In this document: one piece after another, positions 1 to 9,878 of the stretch
Position numbering within the stretch: the stretch's first letter is position 1
Layout of the letters: each line of letters starts with the position of its first letter
Assembly (NCBI GenBank): GCA_030407315.1
Contig: JALQPE010000317.1
Span: 62,001-126,000 of the forward strand
Reading direction: 5' to 3'
DNA length: 64,000 bases
Source: Asparagopsis taxiformis
Taxonomy: Eukaryota; Rhodophyta; Florideophyceae; Bonnemaisoniales; Bonnemaisoniaceae
The notes under the pieces: model-generated
The model's database searches: none
What the model was told of the DNA's origin: nothing
The model's input: the letters and a program-made list of their open reading frames with translations, nothing else
Translations under genes and position numbers: made by a program

Positions 1-2
1 TT

Positions 3-2645
3 CACGAAAGGAATCTCCAGACAATTCGTCGATGCAAAACAAAACAAGAGCCTCAAGAGTCTGGACACCCACCCGCGGAGACTGCTTCGGATGTTCCTGT
101 CTCATATTCCCAAAGCAACACAGGAAAAGGCAAAGAAAGGGCTAGAGGCATCGCGCCTGGAAGAGCCAAGGGTGGGAAGTCGAGCTCCACAACTCCAGGT
201 GTTGTGAGTGGTATTTCCAAGGCGAACAATAGTACGGCTCGTCGTTCATCTTCTGCAGCTGATAACAACAAAAGTCGCCGAAGAGCTACAACGATAAAAA
301 AGCTTGGCGGGGAAATCAAGCAGAACGCTCCCATTGCGACAAGTAGTGCACCGACAAGTTCGGCTCAAGCTCCTGATTTGGAGCTGGAGTTTTTTGAAGA
401 GCTGCGCAGTCAGTTGGGAGATGAAGGCCAGCAGAATTTTTCAGAATTCATCAAATGTCTCTCATTGTTCTCGCAAGAAATCATTTGTGGAGACGAGCTC
501 ATGCGACTTGCAGACGGGCTTTTGAACCATCGCAAGCCATTGATAGATGCGTTTAGAGCGTTCGTGAACCAGTCAGACCCGAATGCAACACAAACGGCAG
601 TGGCAATATTGAAGAGGGCAAGGAATTCGGATGCAGCAGGACAAGCTACAGGCCTGAAGAATACAAGTACGCCGGCACGTGTGAATTCACCTGCAGCGCG
701 AGAGCGTATCAGGAATCTCCCACTACCAAGACTTGCTGTAGAAGGGCCTAAAACACTTGGTGCTGGTGCGAAATCGCCAAAGTTAAACCCTCTATATAAA
801 GGGCGCCCGTTATCTGAAATAGGACGTGATTACGGAACAGCGCGTGATGATTCGAAGTCATATGCGGCGCTGCCGTCCGATGTTGGAAACATGCAATGCT
901 CTGGCATGAGTCCTCAAGACCGAAGTGTTCTGAATCATGTTTATGTATGTCGTGGTGATACGTCTATGACGCTTCTGGGAGATGATGCCCCAAGAAGATC
1001 ATCGAAAGGAAAGCGTGCGACAGGAACATCGCAGAAGCACGGTAGTTCATTAACAGGCAAGAGTGCGCAGGTGGGTTCAAGTGGATTATCGATTTCAAGC
1101 GATATTCCCGTAAGTCCGCGCACCGTAGTGAATGGGTTTGCGAAAGGAACACTCGTTGGGGTTGAAGATCAGCGTGTCGAACTGGATTTGCTCATCTCGC
1201 GGACGGAGAACATAATCAAAAAGCTTGAACGGTTGGTATCCGGAGACATGCGTGTTGCTTCGTTAACAGCGCTGGATCTAAGGCCGGTGGAGATGATATA
1301 CCGAGACTCATCTGCAGATTTTGTCGATATGCTGAAAGGCAATCCAGCGATTACTGCACCCATCGTTCTAACAAGACTAAAGCAACGTCTTTCAGATTGG
1401 ATATCATCTCGAAAGAAAATGGAACAAATTTGGAAGTGTAAGCGATTCTCAAAGAATCGATCACAGGACGACTTTCCACTGACCTGGCAACGGTCTGAAC
1501 TGGTGCAGGAGGTGATGGAATCAAAAGCTGTTCAGGAGAATGACAAGGACGGCAGCTGTGCAGAAAAACATAGGCGTGCAGGAGATGTCTTACAACGGGA
1601 ATTTGTACATAATGATGATAATCGAGCTTTGGTCGTTGATCTGTTGTGGCACATCTTGGAGTGGGAAGCAAATGATGTGGAAGAAGCTGAACGCTCTGTT
1701 GAGATGCTGGAGCGCTTGTACGATATATTACAAAGGTTTGCGAAAGTTGAGCAGCCTCTGTATACTGATGAGTATCTATACGCCTACATTCGGCTGCTTG
1801 CGGCGGTTTCGGAGCGTATGGGTTATATTCTGGAACACAACTATGATGGTGTGGCGGTGAAACAGACTATAGAGAAGATCAAAGAAGTTCTAGATGGCAC
1901 TGTTGATATGTCGAATTATGACGAATACTGCAAGGAAACATATGGTGATGGACGTCGTTGGGAGTACCTTTTGTGCGACCTGCCGCACATCTTGAAGCGG
2001 TTTGGGGACACAGCATTGAGAGCTCCTGGACGAGAAATGTGCCGAGAATTGATGCGTGTTGCGGAGACTATGTTGAAAGAAAATGATGGAGCCATGGACC
2101 AGATGGAAGTTGAAGACAAGACAGCCGGCAAGAAGGAAACAATGATTGAGGACTGCAAGGACAAAGGGAGTGATCAAGTGGAAACACTGAGAAAGGCAAT
2201 GCTTATTGTGTCTGAAGCTAGCAAGGAGTTGTTTGAAGTGAAAGTGAAGAACGATGTAATAGCTAGTGAAGATGAGGAGAAAGATGTACGCAAAGCGGGC
2301 GAAAAAGGTATGAAACTGTTTTTCCGTCACATTCCAAGAGCATCGGCGGAACAATTCAAACGTTTGGAGATTGAAGATGAGAGCTGCTCGACGCTGATTG
2401 ATAGCAAGTTTGCCAAATATGTCAGTCGTGCGCTGAAGAGAAGACGAATTGGGAGGGAAATGGGAGAGTTTGTCGTGAAGAATGGACTTGATATTCGACG
2501 GAACGAGGAAGATGATCGAATGGAATATGTGACTGGCACCGAAGACTTTATGATGCGTAAGAGCTGGAAACGCAAACGGCTATGTGCGATGAAGAAAAAT
2601 GGAGAGCAAGTGGAAGCGGCAGTCGTTGACGCAACTTGTACGTAA
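3..2645 (+). CDS. SIN3: SIN3-type transcriptional co-repressor (5' partial)
   Basis: Scaffold of the Sin3/HDAC histone deacetylase co-repressor complex in the nucleus. The frame is open to the left edge of the window and has no early ATG, so the N-terminus lies outside. One paired amphipathic helix (PAH) domain is visible (about nt 387-569, beginning FFEELRSQL). It is followed by a Ser/Thr-rich linker and the HDAC-interacting domain (about nt 810-1500), with the family blocks VELDLLISRTENIIKKLERL, IYRDSSADFVDMLKGNPAIT and PIVLTRLKQRLSDW. A Sin3_C-like region (nt 1620-2060) carries LYTDEYLYAYIRLL and later NYDEYCKETYGDG. The tail is basic and charged. Family assignment rests on the ordered match to PAH, HID and Sin3_C. 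Any further PAH copies would be upstream of the window. An AATAAA-like signal follows near 2748. It is convergent with the kinase gene, 119 bp away. Confidence 0.9.
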   Translation, partial: HERNLQTIRRCKTKQEPQESGHPPAETASDVPVSYSQSNTGKGKERARGIAPGRAKGGKSSSTTPGVVSGISKANNSTARRSSSAADNNKSRRRATTIKKLGGEIKQNAPIATSSAPTSSAQAPDLELEFFEELRSQLGDEGQQNFSEFIKCLSLFSQEIICGDELMRLADGLLNHRKPLIDAFRAFVNQSDPNATQTAVAILKRARNSDAAGQATGLKNTSTPARVNSPAARERIRNLPLPRLAVEGPKTLGAGAKSPKLNPLYKGRPLSEIGRDYGTARDDSKSYAALPSDVGNMQCSGMSPQDRSVLNHVYVCRGDTSMTLLGDDAPRRSSKGKRATGTSQKHGSSLTGKSAQVGSSGLSISSDIPVSPRTVVNGFAKGTLVGVEDQRVELDLLISRTENIIKKLERLVSGDMRVASLTALDLRPVEMIYRDSSADFVDMLKGNPAITAPIVLTRLKQRLSDWISSRKKMEQIWKCKRFSKNRSQDDFPLTWQRSELVQEVMESKAVQENDKDGSCAEKHRRAGDVLQREFVHNDDNRALVVDLLWHILEWEANDVEEAERSVEMLERLYDILQRFAKVEQPLYTDEYLYAYIRLLAAVSERMGYILEHNYDGVAVKQTIEKIKEVLDGTVDMSNYDEYCKETYGDGRRWEYLLCDLPHILKRFGDTALRAPGREMCRELMRVAETMLKENDGAMDQMEVEDKTAGKKETMIEDCKDKGSDQVETLRKAMLIVSEASKELFEVKVKNDVIASEDEEKDVRKAGEKGMKLFFRHIPRASAEQFKRLEIEDESCSTLIDSKFAKYVSRALKRRRIGREMGEFVVKNGLDIRRNEEDDRMEYVTGTEDFMMRKSWKRKRLCAMKKNGEQVEAAVVDATCT

Positions 2646-2764
2646 AATAGAAGAAATGTAAATATTGAGTCGATTGCAGGACGCAACGTGATTTCAACTC
2701 GTACCGTTGTGTAGCTTTACATATATGAATCCCGTGTAGTATACAAAATAAATTTGATAAAAAA

Positions 2765-4444
2765 CTACACATTAGCTAACGAAAGCGTTCGTCTCAAGCG
2801 CTCCCGAATTTTGCCGCTGTGCCTGCCGCCGGACATTCTTGTGCTGTGCGCCGATCGTTTCTCCATGACGCTCAATTTGGAAAACACATTCACAAGTCCA
2901 CGCTGTCGATCGGGTAATCGGCGTCCGCGCATGCTCATTTTACGCGTCGCATACGTATCCAATCGGCGACGATAACCGACAACGCCTATATTCGTCCCAG
3001 CCAGCAGCTCCAATTTCCGAATAAACATGGCTGCAAATATACCACGTCGCCATCTCTGTCGCATGCGCACCTGCCAATCCGTCAGTTCATCGCGCACCTC
3101 CTCGCCCATTTCGTCCGAAAAATCCGACAGCGACACGCGTTCAACATCGTCCAAATCGCCTGCGAAATGCGCCGCGAGTCGATTAATCGTCTCCGATATT
3201 CTCTTCTTCAACGAATAGGCGGCCGTGGTGGAATCCACCATCGTCACCGGCGACATGGCGACGAAATCATCGGCGAGATGCTTGGGGGTGCCCACACAAC
3301 TCATGCTTTGTTGCAGCCACGCGTGCTGTAGAGCCGCCTTGGCTGTCAGACGTCGTTGCGGATTTGGCTGCAGTAGTGCGCGTACAAATCGTTTGCACAA
3401 CGGCGTGACCACGTTCCATTCCGGTTCGTTGAACGCTAGATTCGCGCCCACTGCTAGTTGCATAGTCTTTTCATCGTCCGTACCCGCGTCGTATGGATAG
3501 CAGCCGCTAATCATGCGATACAACATCACGCCGATGGCGTAAATATCCACTGGACAACCATACTCCTGCTGATTGATCACCTCTGGCGCCACGTAAACAG
3601 GCGTACCGACCAACGAGCGCAGACATTGATCCCTCATGTCGTTTATGAAATTGACATAGCCGAAATCGGCCAACTTGATGTAGTTGCCAACTATGCCGCG
3701 TGCAGAGCATAGAATGTTCTCCAGCTTGATGTCGCGATGCACAATGCCCCTTCGATGCATATAGTCACACGCCTCGAGCACCTGACGCACTATAGCAACT
3801 GTATACATCTCGGGGACAGTTCCACCGACCAACTGCACATTGTCCTTCAAGGTGCCGCCCTGCATGAGGTCGAGCACGATGTACACGCGGTCGATCAAGT
3901 TGAACACATCCAAAGCGTTGATGATATAATCGTGTGAAACACGTTTCATAGCGTACATTTCACGTGCGAGCTCTCTCTCCATTTGCATATCAAATTGCTT
4001 CTTCTTGATAATTTTGACGGCAACTAGCGTGCCGTCATGGAGAGAGACGGCCCTATGGACGGAGGCAAAAGCGCCCTCGCCAATCTTATCGGCGATACGA
4101 TAGTGATCATCAAAGGCTCTGCTAGCAGCGCGCTCGAGTTTCCTCACCCAGATGCGACAGTCGGTGCGACAATCGAGGAGGAAGTGGAGTGTGAGTCCGG
4201 TCTTGAGTGTGAGGGTGATGGTGCCGCGACGATAGGAAGCGGAGACGGTGCATCGTTGAACGCAATAAGCGGATTGAATGGGCGACTTGGGACTGGAATG
4301 GGCGGTGAGTACGGCGCCGTTGAGTTTGAGGAAGCAATGATGACGCTTGCCGATAGTCTTCCTCCGCACGGTTGCCCAGCCGGTGATGTCGAAGAGGTGA
4401 GCGCTGAGCGGATCCTTACGGCGGAGGGGAGTGGCATGTGGCAT
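2765..4444 (-). CDS. PH-domain serine/threonine protein kinase (CAMK-like)
   Basis: Protein kinase of 559 aa. The N-terminus (about residues 15-105) is a pleckstrin-homology-like domain that ends in a helix with the conserved Trp (RIWVRKLERA), suggesting lipid-membrane recruitment. The kinase domain spans about 113-378. It has the glycine loop IGEGAFASV, VAVK with Lys144, HRDIKLEN with catalytic Asp238, DFG at Asp260, and GTPVYVAPEV as the APE motif, so it looks active. The C-terminal ~180 residues are basic with one acidic patch and have no domain I recognise. The open frame extends to a TTG at 4459, but the first ATG is at 4444 and is chosen here. An antisense open frame at 4037-4585 is a shadow. 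Domain order (PH then kinase) resembles plant, fungal and animal PH-kinases of the AGC/CAMK groups. The exact subfamily is not clear. Confidence 0.88.
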   Translation of the reverse strand: MPHATPLRRKDPLSAHLFDITGWATVRRKTIGKRHHCFLKLNGAVLTAHSSPKSPIQSAYCVQRCTVSASYRRGTITLTLKTGLTLHFLLDCRTDCRIWVRKLERAASRAFDDHYRIADKIGEGAFASVHRAVSLHDGTLVAVKIIKKKQFDMQMERELAREMYAMKRVSHDYIINALDVFNLIDRVYIVLDLMQGGTLKDNVQLVGGTVPEMYTVAIVRQVLEACDYMHRRGIVHRDIKLENILCSARGIVGNYIKLADFGYVNFINDMRDQCLRSLVGTPVYVAPEVINQQEYGCPVDIYAIGVMLYRMISGCYPYDAGTDDEKTMQLAVGANLAFNEPEWNVVTPLCKRFVRALLQPNPQRRLTAKAALQHAWLQQSMSCVGTPKHLADDFVAMSPVTMVDSTTAAYSLKKRISETINRLAAHFAGDLDDVERVSLSDFSDEMGEEVRDELTDWQVRMRQRWRRGIFAAMFIRKLELLAGTNIGVVGYRRRLDTYATRKMSMRGRRLPDRQRGLVNVFSKLSVMEKRSAHSTRMSGGRHSGKIRERLRRTLSLANV

Positions 4445-5164
4445 GATGGTCGGTATCAATGCAGCGGTTCAAGGTGCGCGTTGATGCTGGCGCACACATT
4501 GATAGAGTGGGAAAGCGGCGAGGCCGCAACACAGCACAGCACGGCAGCCGAGGCGCGTGTCAGTTGCATTCGATCGAGTGTATGATATCATGTTTGCAGC
4601 CAAAAATGGCGTATGTACAGTGCATAAGATGAAATGCACTAAAATTTTAGGGCCCGCATCCGTGTGGAGCACCTGAGCTCAATTTCAGCGAGTGATCACC
4701 GACGACATGTCGAGCATACGTTGGCCGCTCCCCAGGACTCTCGACTTGGACACAGAGGCCAACACACAATTGCATTTGACCAAATTTAATTCATTCTCCA
4801 CACACCACAATTACACCAAATGAGCTGAATCTAAAGCTCCGAACAATCACACGTGTGCAACCTGGCCATGTCGTCCAATCACCACGCGGCACGCGTCACA
4901 TCTCGTCCAATCACAACAAATGATTTCATCGCATACGCGCCGTAGCGGCGGATGAAGGCCCGATGCAGTACGCACCAGACAATATACACGCATTGAAATG
5001 CGAGTGCGCAATCAGGCGCATGCACGCACAGCCACCCTCAGCCTCCTGCCAGCAGGCAAGCACAGGCGCCAAAAACGCACACAAGCTCCAGCGCAACGCC
5101 CCTTTTCCCGTTCAATCATTCATCCGAGCACGTGCATACATCTTCCACCACACATCCCATAGCA
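4445..5164. other. Divergent promoter region between kinase and zinc-finger gene
   Basis: 720 bp without a supported gene. It lies head-to-head between the PH-kinase (minus) and the C2H2 gene (plus). It holds several near-identical short words (CACACAC, CCAATCAC at about 4875 and 4908) that may be CCAAT-type elements. I see no clear TATA box or RNA gene. Confidence 0.5.
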
Positions 5165-6005
5165 ATGACTCTTCCAACCGCTTCCCCCGCCGCTTGCTCC
5201 AGTCCCGGGAAACGATTCCGTCGCCATCGCACGCCACGCCGCAACCCGTCGCGCTGCCGACCGTTCCGCGACCGCACGCAAGCGTCGCGCCACAGCCAAA
5301 CTCACAGACCCCTTACAACTCCTCTCCCTCGTCGTGTGTGGCACACGCGGAAACGGCAAATTCGTTTGCCCGCTCTGCACCAGTACCTTTGGACGCAGAT
5401 GCGAGCTCAAACGACATGTCGGTGAAGTGCATACCATTGAAGGCGCTCGTCGCTTTCAATGCAAGTATCCCGCATGCGACAAATCCTTCACACGAAAGGA
5501 CGCACTCGCCAAACATGAGATCGTCAAGCATCTAGGCAAGCGTCGCTTCGTCTGCCCCGTGTGCTCCGAAAAGTTTACTAGCCGCTATGATCTTTCTCGC
5601 CACAACGTGCGTGTCCATTCCAACGTGAAGAAACGCTTCACATGTGAATTTTGCTCGGCTGGTTTCAGCCAAAAGAGCCAATTAACCATGCACAAAGGCC
5701 GTGTGCACTCTTCTCCCAAACACCAACCTCTGCCGCCCCAATCACCCAAAACCATACGATGTTCATCCATGGACGAATTGGCTGCAGCTGCTGCAGCCGT
5801 TGCCGCAAAGGAGGCAGCCGAAGCAGCCTCCACAAATCATTCACAATCCATTACTGGGCCACCCTCCCATCAAAGGGTAGCCGAAGAATCTGCTTCGGCG
5901 AAACCTACATTCGCTCCCAACAAAGAGGAGGCAGCAGCTGCCGCTTTGGCTGCAGACGCTCTTTTAGAGGCTGCTGCCGTTATGCAACCGCAGTGTACCA
6001 ACTAG
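5165..6005 (+). CDS. C2H2 zinc-finger protein, four fingers; start needs a frame correction
   Basis: Probable DNA- or RNA-binding protein. Four consecutive C2H2 fingers occupy nt 5361-5720. Fingers 1, 3 and 4 are C-X2-C-X12-H-X4-H and finger 2 is C-X4-C-X12-H-X4-H, with TFIIIA/Krüppel-like spacing. The C-terminal third is Ala/Gln-rich (runs of Ala around DELAAAAAAVAA), as in activation or low-complexity regions. The finger frame is open from 5169 but contains no ATG before finger 1. The nearest ATG, 5165, is in another frame and would join the finger frame by skipping one base, for instance in the C5 run at 5184-5188. The translated 5' part in the finger frame is protein-like (Arg/Ala-rich), so I place the start at 5165 with an indel or unseen splice event. 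Product would be about 279 aa. The fingers are secure; the 5' end is not. Confidence 0.75.
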
Positions 6006-7328
6006 AAAACAATTCCTAGCTTGGAAATGTCACCCATGTACTCCACTGCATCATGCACGACCTGTCTTGACATCCACTCATGTTTTGCACCGTTCGCTGT
6101 GTGCCATTTGCACCCTAGTACACACACAACCCTTGCAATAGGCATGATGAAATTTCATGACAACTCTATGTCGGCCAGAATGTAAAAGTGAACACACGCA
6201 CATACACACCAATCACCCCTTGCCGACTGAACACATACACGTACCCAGCGCCCACTTGTAGTCCATAGATTCATCTGTAGTCACGGAACGCCCTTGAAAT
6301 AGCAGCCCATTCGCTGAGGATGTCGCAGAAAACACAAAGCGTTAGACCAGCATGCATGTTCATTCTACCGACAGGTGAGCACAACGCAGGCTGTCGGGCA
6401 GCAAATAAACCAAGTTGACGGCAAGTCAGATGGCGGTGGGGTTGGTCGAGCGAGAGCACGGCAGAGAAATGTCGCGAGTTAGCTGGGGGCGGGCTATGCA
6501 AAAGTCTCGGAACACAGACGGTTGTATAGCGTCGTAGCGGCCGAGCTGGGCAGAAACCGGCCGGTGGCCTGCTCAGAAAAACGTTACCCGGCGTCGACAA
6601 ATCATCATTGCGGATTTCGGTCAGCTAGTGTTTTTTGATTATTTCTGGAGCAATCATTGGTTGAAGACACAGCTGTCCTCAATATTTATGGTGTTCACAC
6701 GTTACAGCCACGCATGCACGGCTTGCGTCGGGACAAGACGCTACGCTCTCCGGCAGAGCTGCGCCGTCTGCGTCATCTCCATAGATTCCAGAGTCGCGCG
6801 TTTGGCGCACTGATCCACGATTCTTTCCTATAATTTCATTTTTGCAAAACTATTTTCAAAACTTTTTAGTTTCATCCTCATCGCTTGGATCTCGTGCGTT
6901 GCCCACGCTCGATTTCACAATGGACGGACGAGCCAGAATTGCCACATGCACGAGACTCTTCCAGTTGCAAGTCTGTTTAGACATTGTGAATCAAATTATA
7001 ATCATTTGGACAGCACATCTCTTGTGTGATACCCATGATTGCAAGTTACACCTGCTTTAACGAATCAGGCTGCCATGTCGCACGAGTTTTTTGACCGTGC
7101 TGTCAACATTTTCTGCTGCATAAACTGATCACATCGCGGAAGAAAATTATATGACAAGAAGCGCATGACCAACTGCATGTAGAGCTGATATCGGCGCGCT
7201 TGGTTGCAAAGTCTCCACCACTGAGTGGCATTTATATAGTCATATGTATATATGGTAGTTCGCGACCTGCACGCTACAACAGCCTATCAGCAAGACTGAG
7301 TTGTCGCGAAGCGAGACTCGAATTCAGT
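6006..7328. other. Non-coding stretch downstream of the zinc-finger gene
   Basis: 1.3 kb with only short open frames of non-protein-like composition. There is a TTATATAG / TATATATGG AT-rich element at about 7230-7256, which could be a TATA box for the candidate two-exon gene starting at 7329. No tRNA or other RNA gene was recognised. Confidence 0.5.
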
Positions 7329-7872
7329 ATGGCTGCTCAGCAGCCGGCTACTCCACCGGTTTTGAGAGCGACCAACAGGGTTGACTTATTGTTGGTAAGT
7401 CACGTATGTAGTGAGTGTTCTTGCCGCAACGTAGTCTTGATTCCAGAAAAGTGGAAATTGGCCTTGTTGACAGAATCAGTCATGACGTGTCAGGGAGACT
7501 TGCCATTCATTCGCTTCAAGGACAGAAGGAAACGTGACTGAGTGCAAAAGATGGCAGGGATGCGGAGCGCTTGGCTTAGCGAGTTGTAGGTAACGAAATA
7601 TCAGTTGGGCTGTCAAGTACAAGTAACAAAGACATGTTGGTTTGTGCTCGCACGCGGCACCTTCGAAACAACGTAGAAATGTGTTTTCATCATAGGGAGG
7701 CGATTTGAAGATGGTGCTGAGAAAGTTACGCGGTAACGACAGTGGATTGCATGGACGGATGGATGACCTTAGGCGGCTCGGAGTTTGTTCTAGAAAAGTC
7801 GCGCAATTTGATTGCAATTATACACTCGAGATGTTGCAGACCATTATGTGTGCAGCCAATTCCAGAGCGTGA
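7329..7872 (+). CDS. Candidate small two-exon gene (about 80 aa)
   Basis: Exon 1 at 7329-7394 starts with ATG and encodes 22 residues (MAAQQPATPPVLRATNRVDL then LL). It ends in phase 0 directly at a consensus donor, GTAAGT (7395-7400). A matching acceptor, TTTTCATCATAG, ends at 7695. Exon 2 (7696-7872) is open for 58 residues in phase and ends in TGA. It reads as a charged helical protein (begins GGDLKMVLRKLRGNDSGLHG; ends LEMLQTIMCAANSRA). A TATA-like element lies 75-100 bp upstream. The intron would be 301 nt. I do not recognise the product. Alternatives: the unspliced frame from 7329 also stays open to 7541, so the intron may not be real, or the whole unit may be chance. Confidence 0.4.
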
Positions 7873-8342
7873 TTTACATTGGCAGACACGTCCAATGGGA
7901 GCAACTCATGTACCGAAACTTGGGAGTGACACAAATATTTCCAAAAAACAGGCGAATAACGGTGGAGAGAGATCTGCACAAAGAACGGGACCACGGCGCA
8001 TGACTAAGGTGCTGCAATTCCACAGCATATTCGTCACGGCGACGAGTGTTCCATTCCATGCCGCCCCAGTTACATGTCTCAATGCACCCACCTTGTTTGA
8101 TACGTCTCGTGACAGCAGAGCAACCCAGATATCTACTGTCGCTTCACACGCGCTGCGCCCAACCCATCAGCGCCAAACCGACAGGCGCGCAGGCAGGCGG
8201 GTCAGGCTGCAAACTGTCACAGTTTGCTGTTATTTCGTACATGCGCCCCCGCCGCTCACAATATTCGTCCACACACGCTACAGAACGCGCTCGGTGCACC
8301 CACAAACCCGACACTATTATCCTACATAATTTTTCGCGACTG
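7873..8342. other. Upstream region of the MFS transporter gene
   Basis: 470 bp without a convincing coding frame. An overlapping open frame here has low-complexity, non-protein-like composition. It leads into the TATA box at 8343. Confidence 0.45.
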
Positions 8343-8350
8343 TATAAAAG
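8343..8350 (+). promoter_or_regulatory. TATA box of the MFS transporter gene
   Basis: TATAAAAG, a full match to the TATA consensus, 121 bp upstream of the ATG at 8464. A start site about 30 bp downstream (near 8375) would give a ~90-nt leader. It would put the alternative in-frame ATG at 8380 almost at the cap, favouring 8464 as the initiator. Confidence 0.65.
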
Positions 8351-8463
8351 GAAGGTGTTGTCCCGCACGTTGCGCGCAGATGCGTTCATCCCACCAAACA
8401 CTCCATAACACGACACCAGCATCGTCACTACTCTCACAACACCTTTCCCACCATCTGCTAAAT

Positions 8464-9878
8464 ATGCGCTTGTCCCAATGGCGTTGGATTGCCCCCATTC
8501 CTGCTGCTTTCCTACTGCAAGCCGTTGCTGGTCTACTCTTCGCCAATGGTGTCTTCGTATCCATCTTGCATGATCCTGACTTCACCCGCTCCATGGGCCT
8601 CACCGCTCTCTCGATGGCCTTGGTATTACCGCCTTTGGTATACTTTTACACAATATTACCGACCCGCATGTCTCCGGTGTCGCTCCTCGCATTATGGCTC
8701 TGGCCGGTTCCGGTGGAATTGCCGCACAAATTCTGATGGCCTATGCTCTTCGCTATAACCTGCACTCCCTGGTCTACCTCAGTGCTGTACTCATTGGAAT
8801 TGGCACAGGATGTATTTATCTCGTCTCTATTGTCATTCTACAGGAATGGGTCCCCGAGTCCCCCGCTCTCATCATGAGTACTGGCCTACTTTTCGGTGGC
8901 TCTGGTACGATGTTCGGGATCTATGCATTCCGCATCGCTGCTCAAGTCCTGGGCGGTGCAATTCCTGCCATCGCTTTATCCGGTCTCATCTCCGGAGCAT
9001 TGTCTGCTGCCGCCGCTACACTCATTCAACGCCCTCCAACGGGGTGGAGTCCGCTGGCGGAATACTTGGACGATGACACCATAAGTAAGATGGACGATGT
9101 CAACGCTGCATCTGTACAAATTTATTCCGAGGAGACCCAGCCGTTGCTGTCAGATAAAGATGACATGTCACAGCATGGACGAGTATCGATCAAAGACGTG
9201 TTTCTGGATTCAGCATTTCCTCTCGTATTCCTGTCTGTGTTGGCAACAGTCGGTCCAGGGTTTGGGTTTGTCTTAGCCTTTCCAAGAATGGTGAACGTTA
9301 TGTTCGACGTCGATTTTGTATCGGCCAATCAAATGTTGTCGGCAGTTACGTTAGCTGGGGTTATTGGTCGTGGTGGGATAGGATTGGCAATTGATATATT
9401 GCGGTCTGTAGGAGACACATCCAAGTACGGTTTTGAGAGTTGCAAACGTATTAGCACTATTCTGCTCGGTATGCAATGTTTAGCACTTGCTCTTATGCCA
9501 TTGTGTATCCGACATAGAGCGGCCAATATGTTTACTATTATGGCATCATTGGTTTCCATTACTTTCTGTGGCGGAGTAATAGTTGCGTCTTCTCTTGCAC
9601 GAAGTATATTTTCACCAGAGAACACCACGTTAGTGTTCTCCTTGCTTGGTATTGCCATAGGCGTTGGACGGGCGTTATTTTCCATGATTGTAGCTTCATG
9701 CGGTGCGAGCCATGAGAAGGCGATTATTTCTGAACTTTCACTGCGCATGCACGAATACGACTACTACATCCTGAGCGCGTTAATCGTCTCCCTGATAGGA
9801 TTCCTTTCATCGTACTGTCTTTTTCCGTCCCAGTCTGTGCGTCCGAGCGAGTCCAACCGAGCGATTATCTCAGAATAG
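8464..9878 (+). CDS. MFS transporter, OFA/monocarboxylate-like, with apparent -1 frame break
   Basis: Multi-pass membrane transporter of the major facilitator superfamily. The N-terminal helices are read from ATG 8464 in frame 1 (MRLSQWRWIAPIPAAFLLQA). From about 8622 the coding sense continues in frame 3 (GITAFGILLHNITDPHVSG) to the stop at 9878, giving about 471 aa and roughly 12 helices. A central loop carries the polar stretch around SEETQPLLSDKDD. The pattern LIGIGTGCIYLVSIVILQEW followed by VPESPALIMSTGLLFGGSG resembles the oxalate/formate antiporter and nodulin-like groups. Substrate is unknown; a small organic acid is a guess. The frame change occurs at TTGGTA (8620-8625) as if one G were missing. 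No AG dinucleotide lies between 8541 and 8694, so a GT-AG intron cannot explain it. Confidence 0.8.

Noticed and set aside
4037..4585. Long plus-strand open frame (182 aa) overlapping the kinase gene
   Set aside because: Antisense to the PH domain of the kinase, repetitive Gly/Glu-rich composition from codon mirror, no family.
6271..6600. Minus-strand 109-aa open frame
   Set aside because: Non-ATG start, Arg/Pro-rich shadow-like composition, no promoter or family.
8541..8694. An intron as the cause of the MFS frame change
   Set aside because: There is no AG acceptor dinucleotide in the interval, so GT-AG splicing cannot join the frames there.
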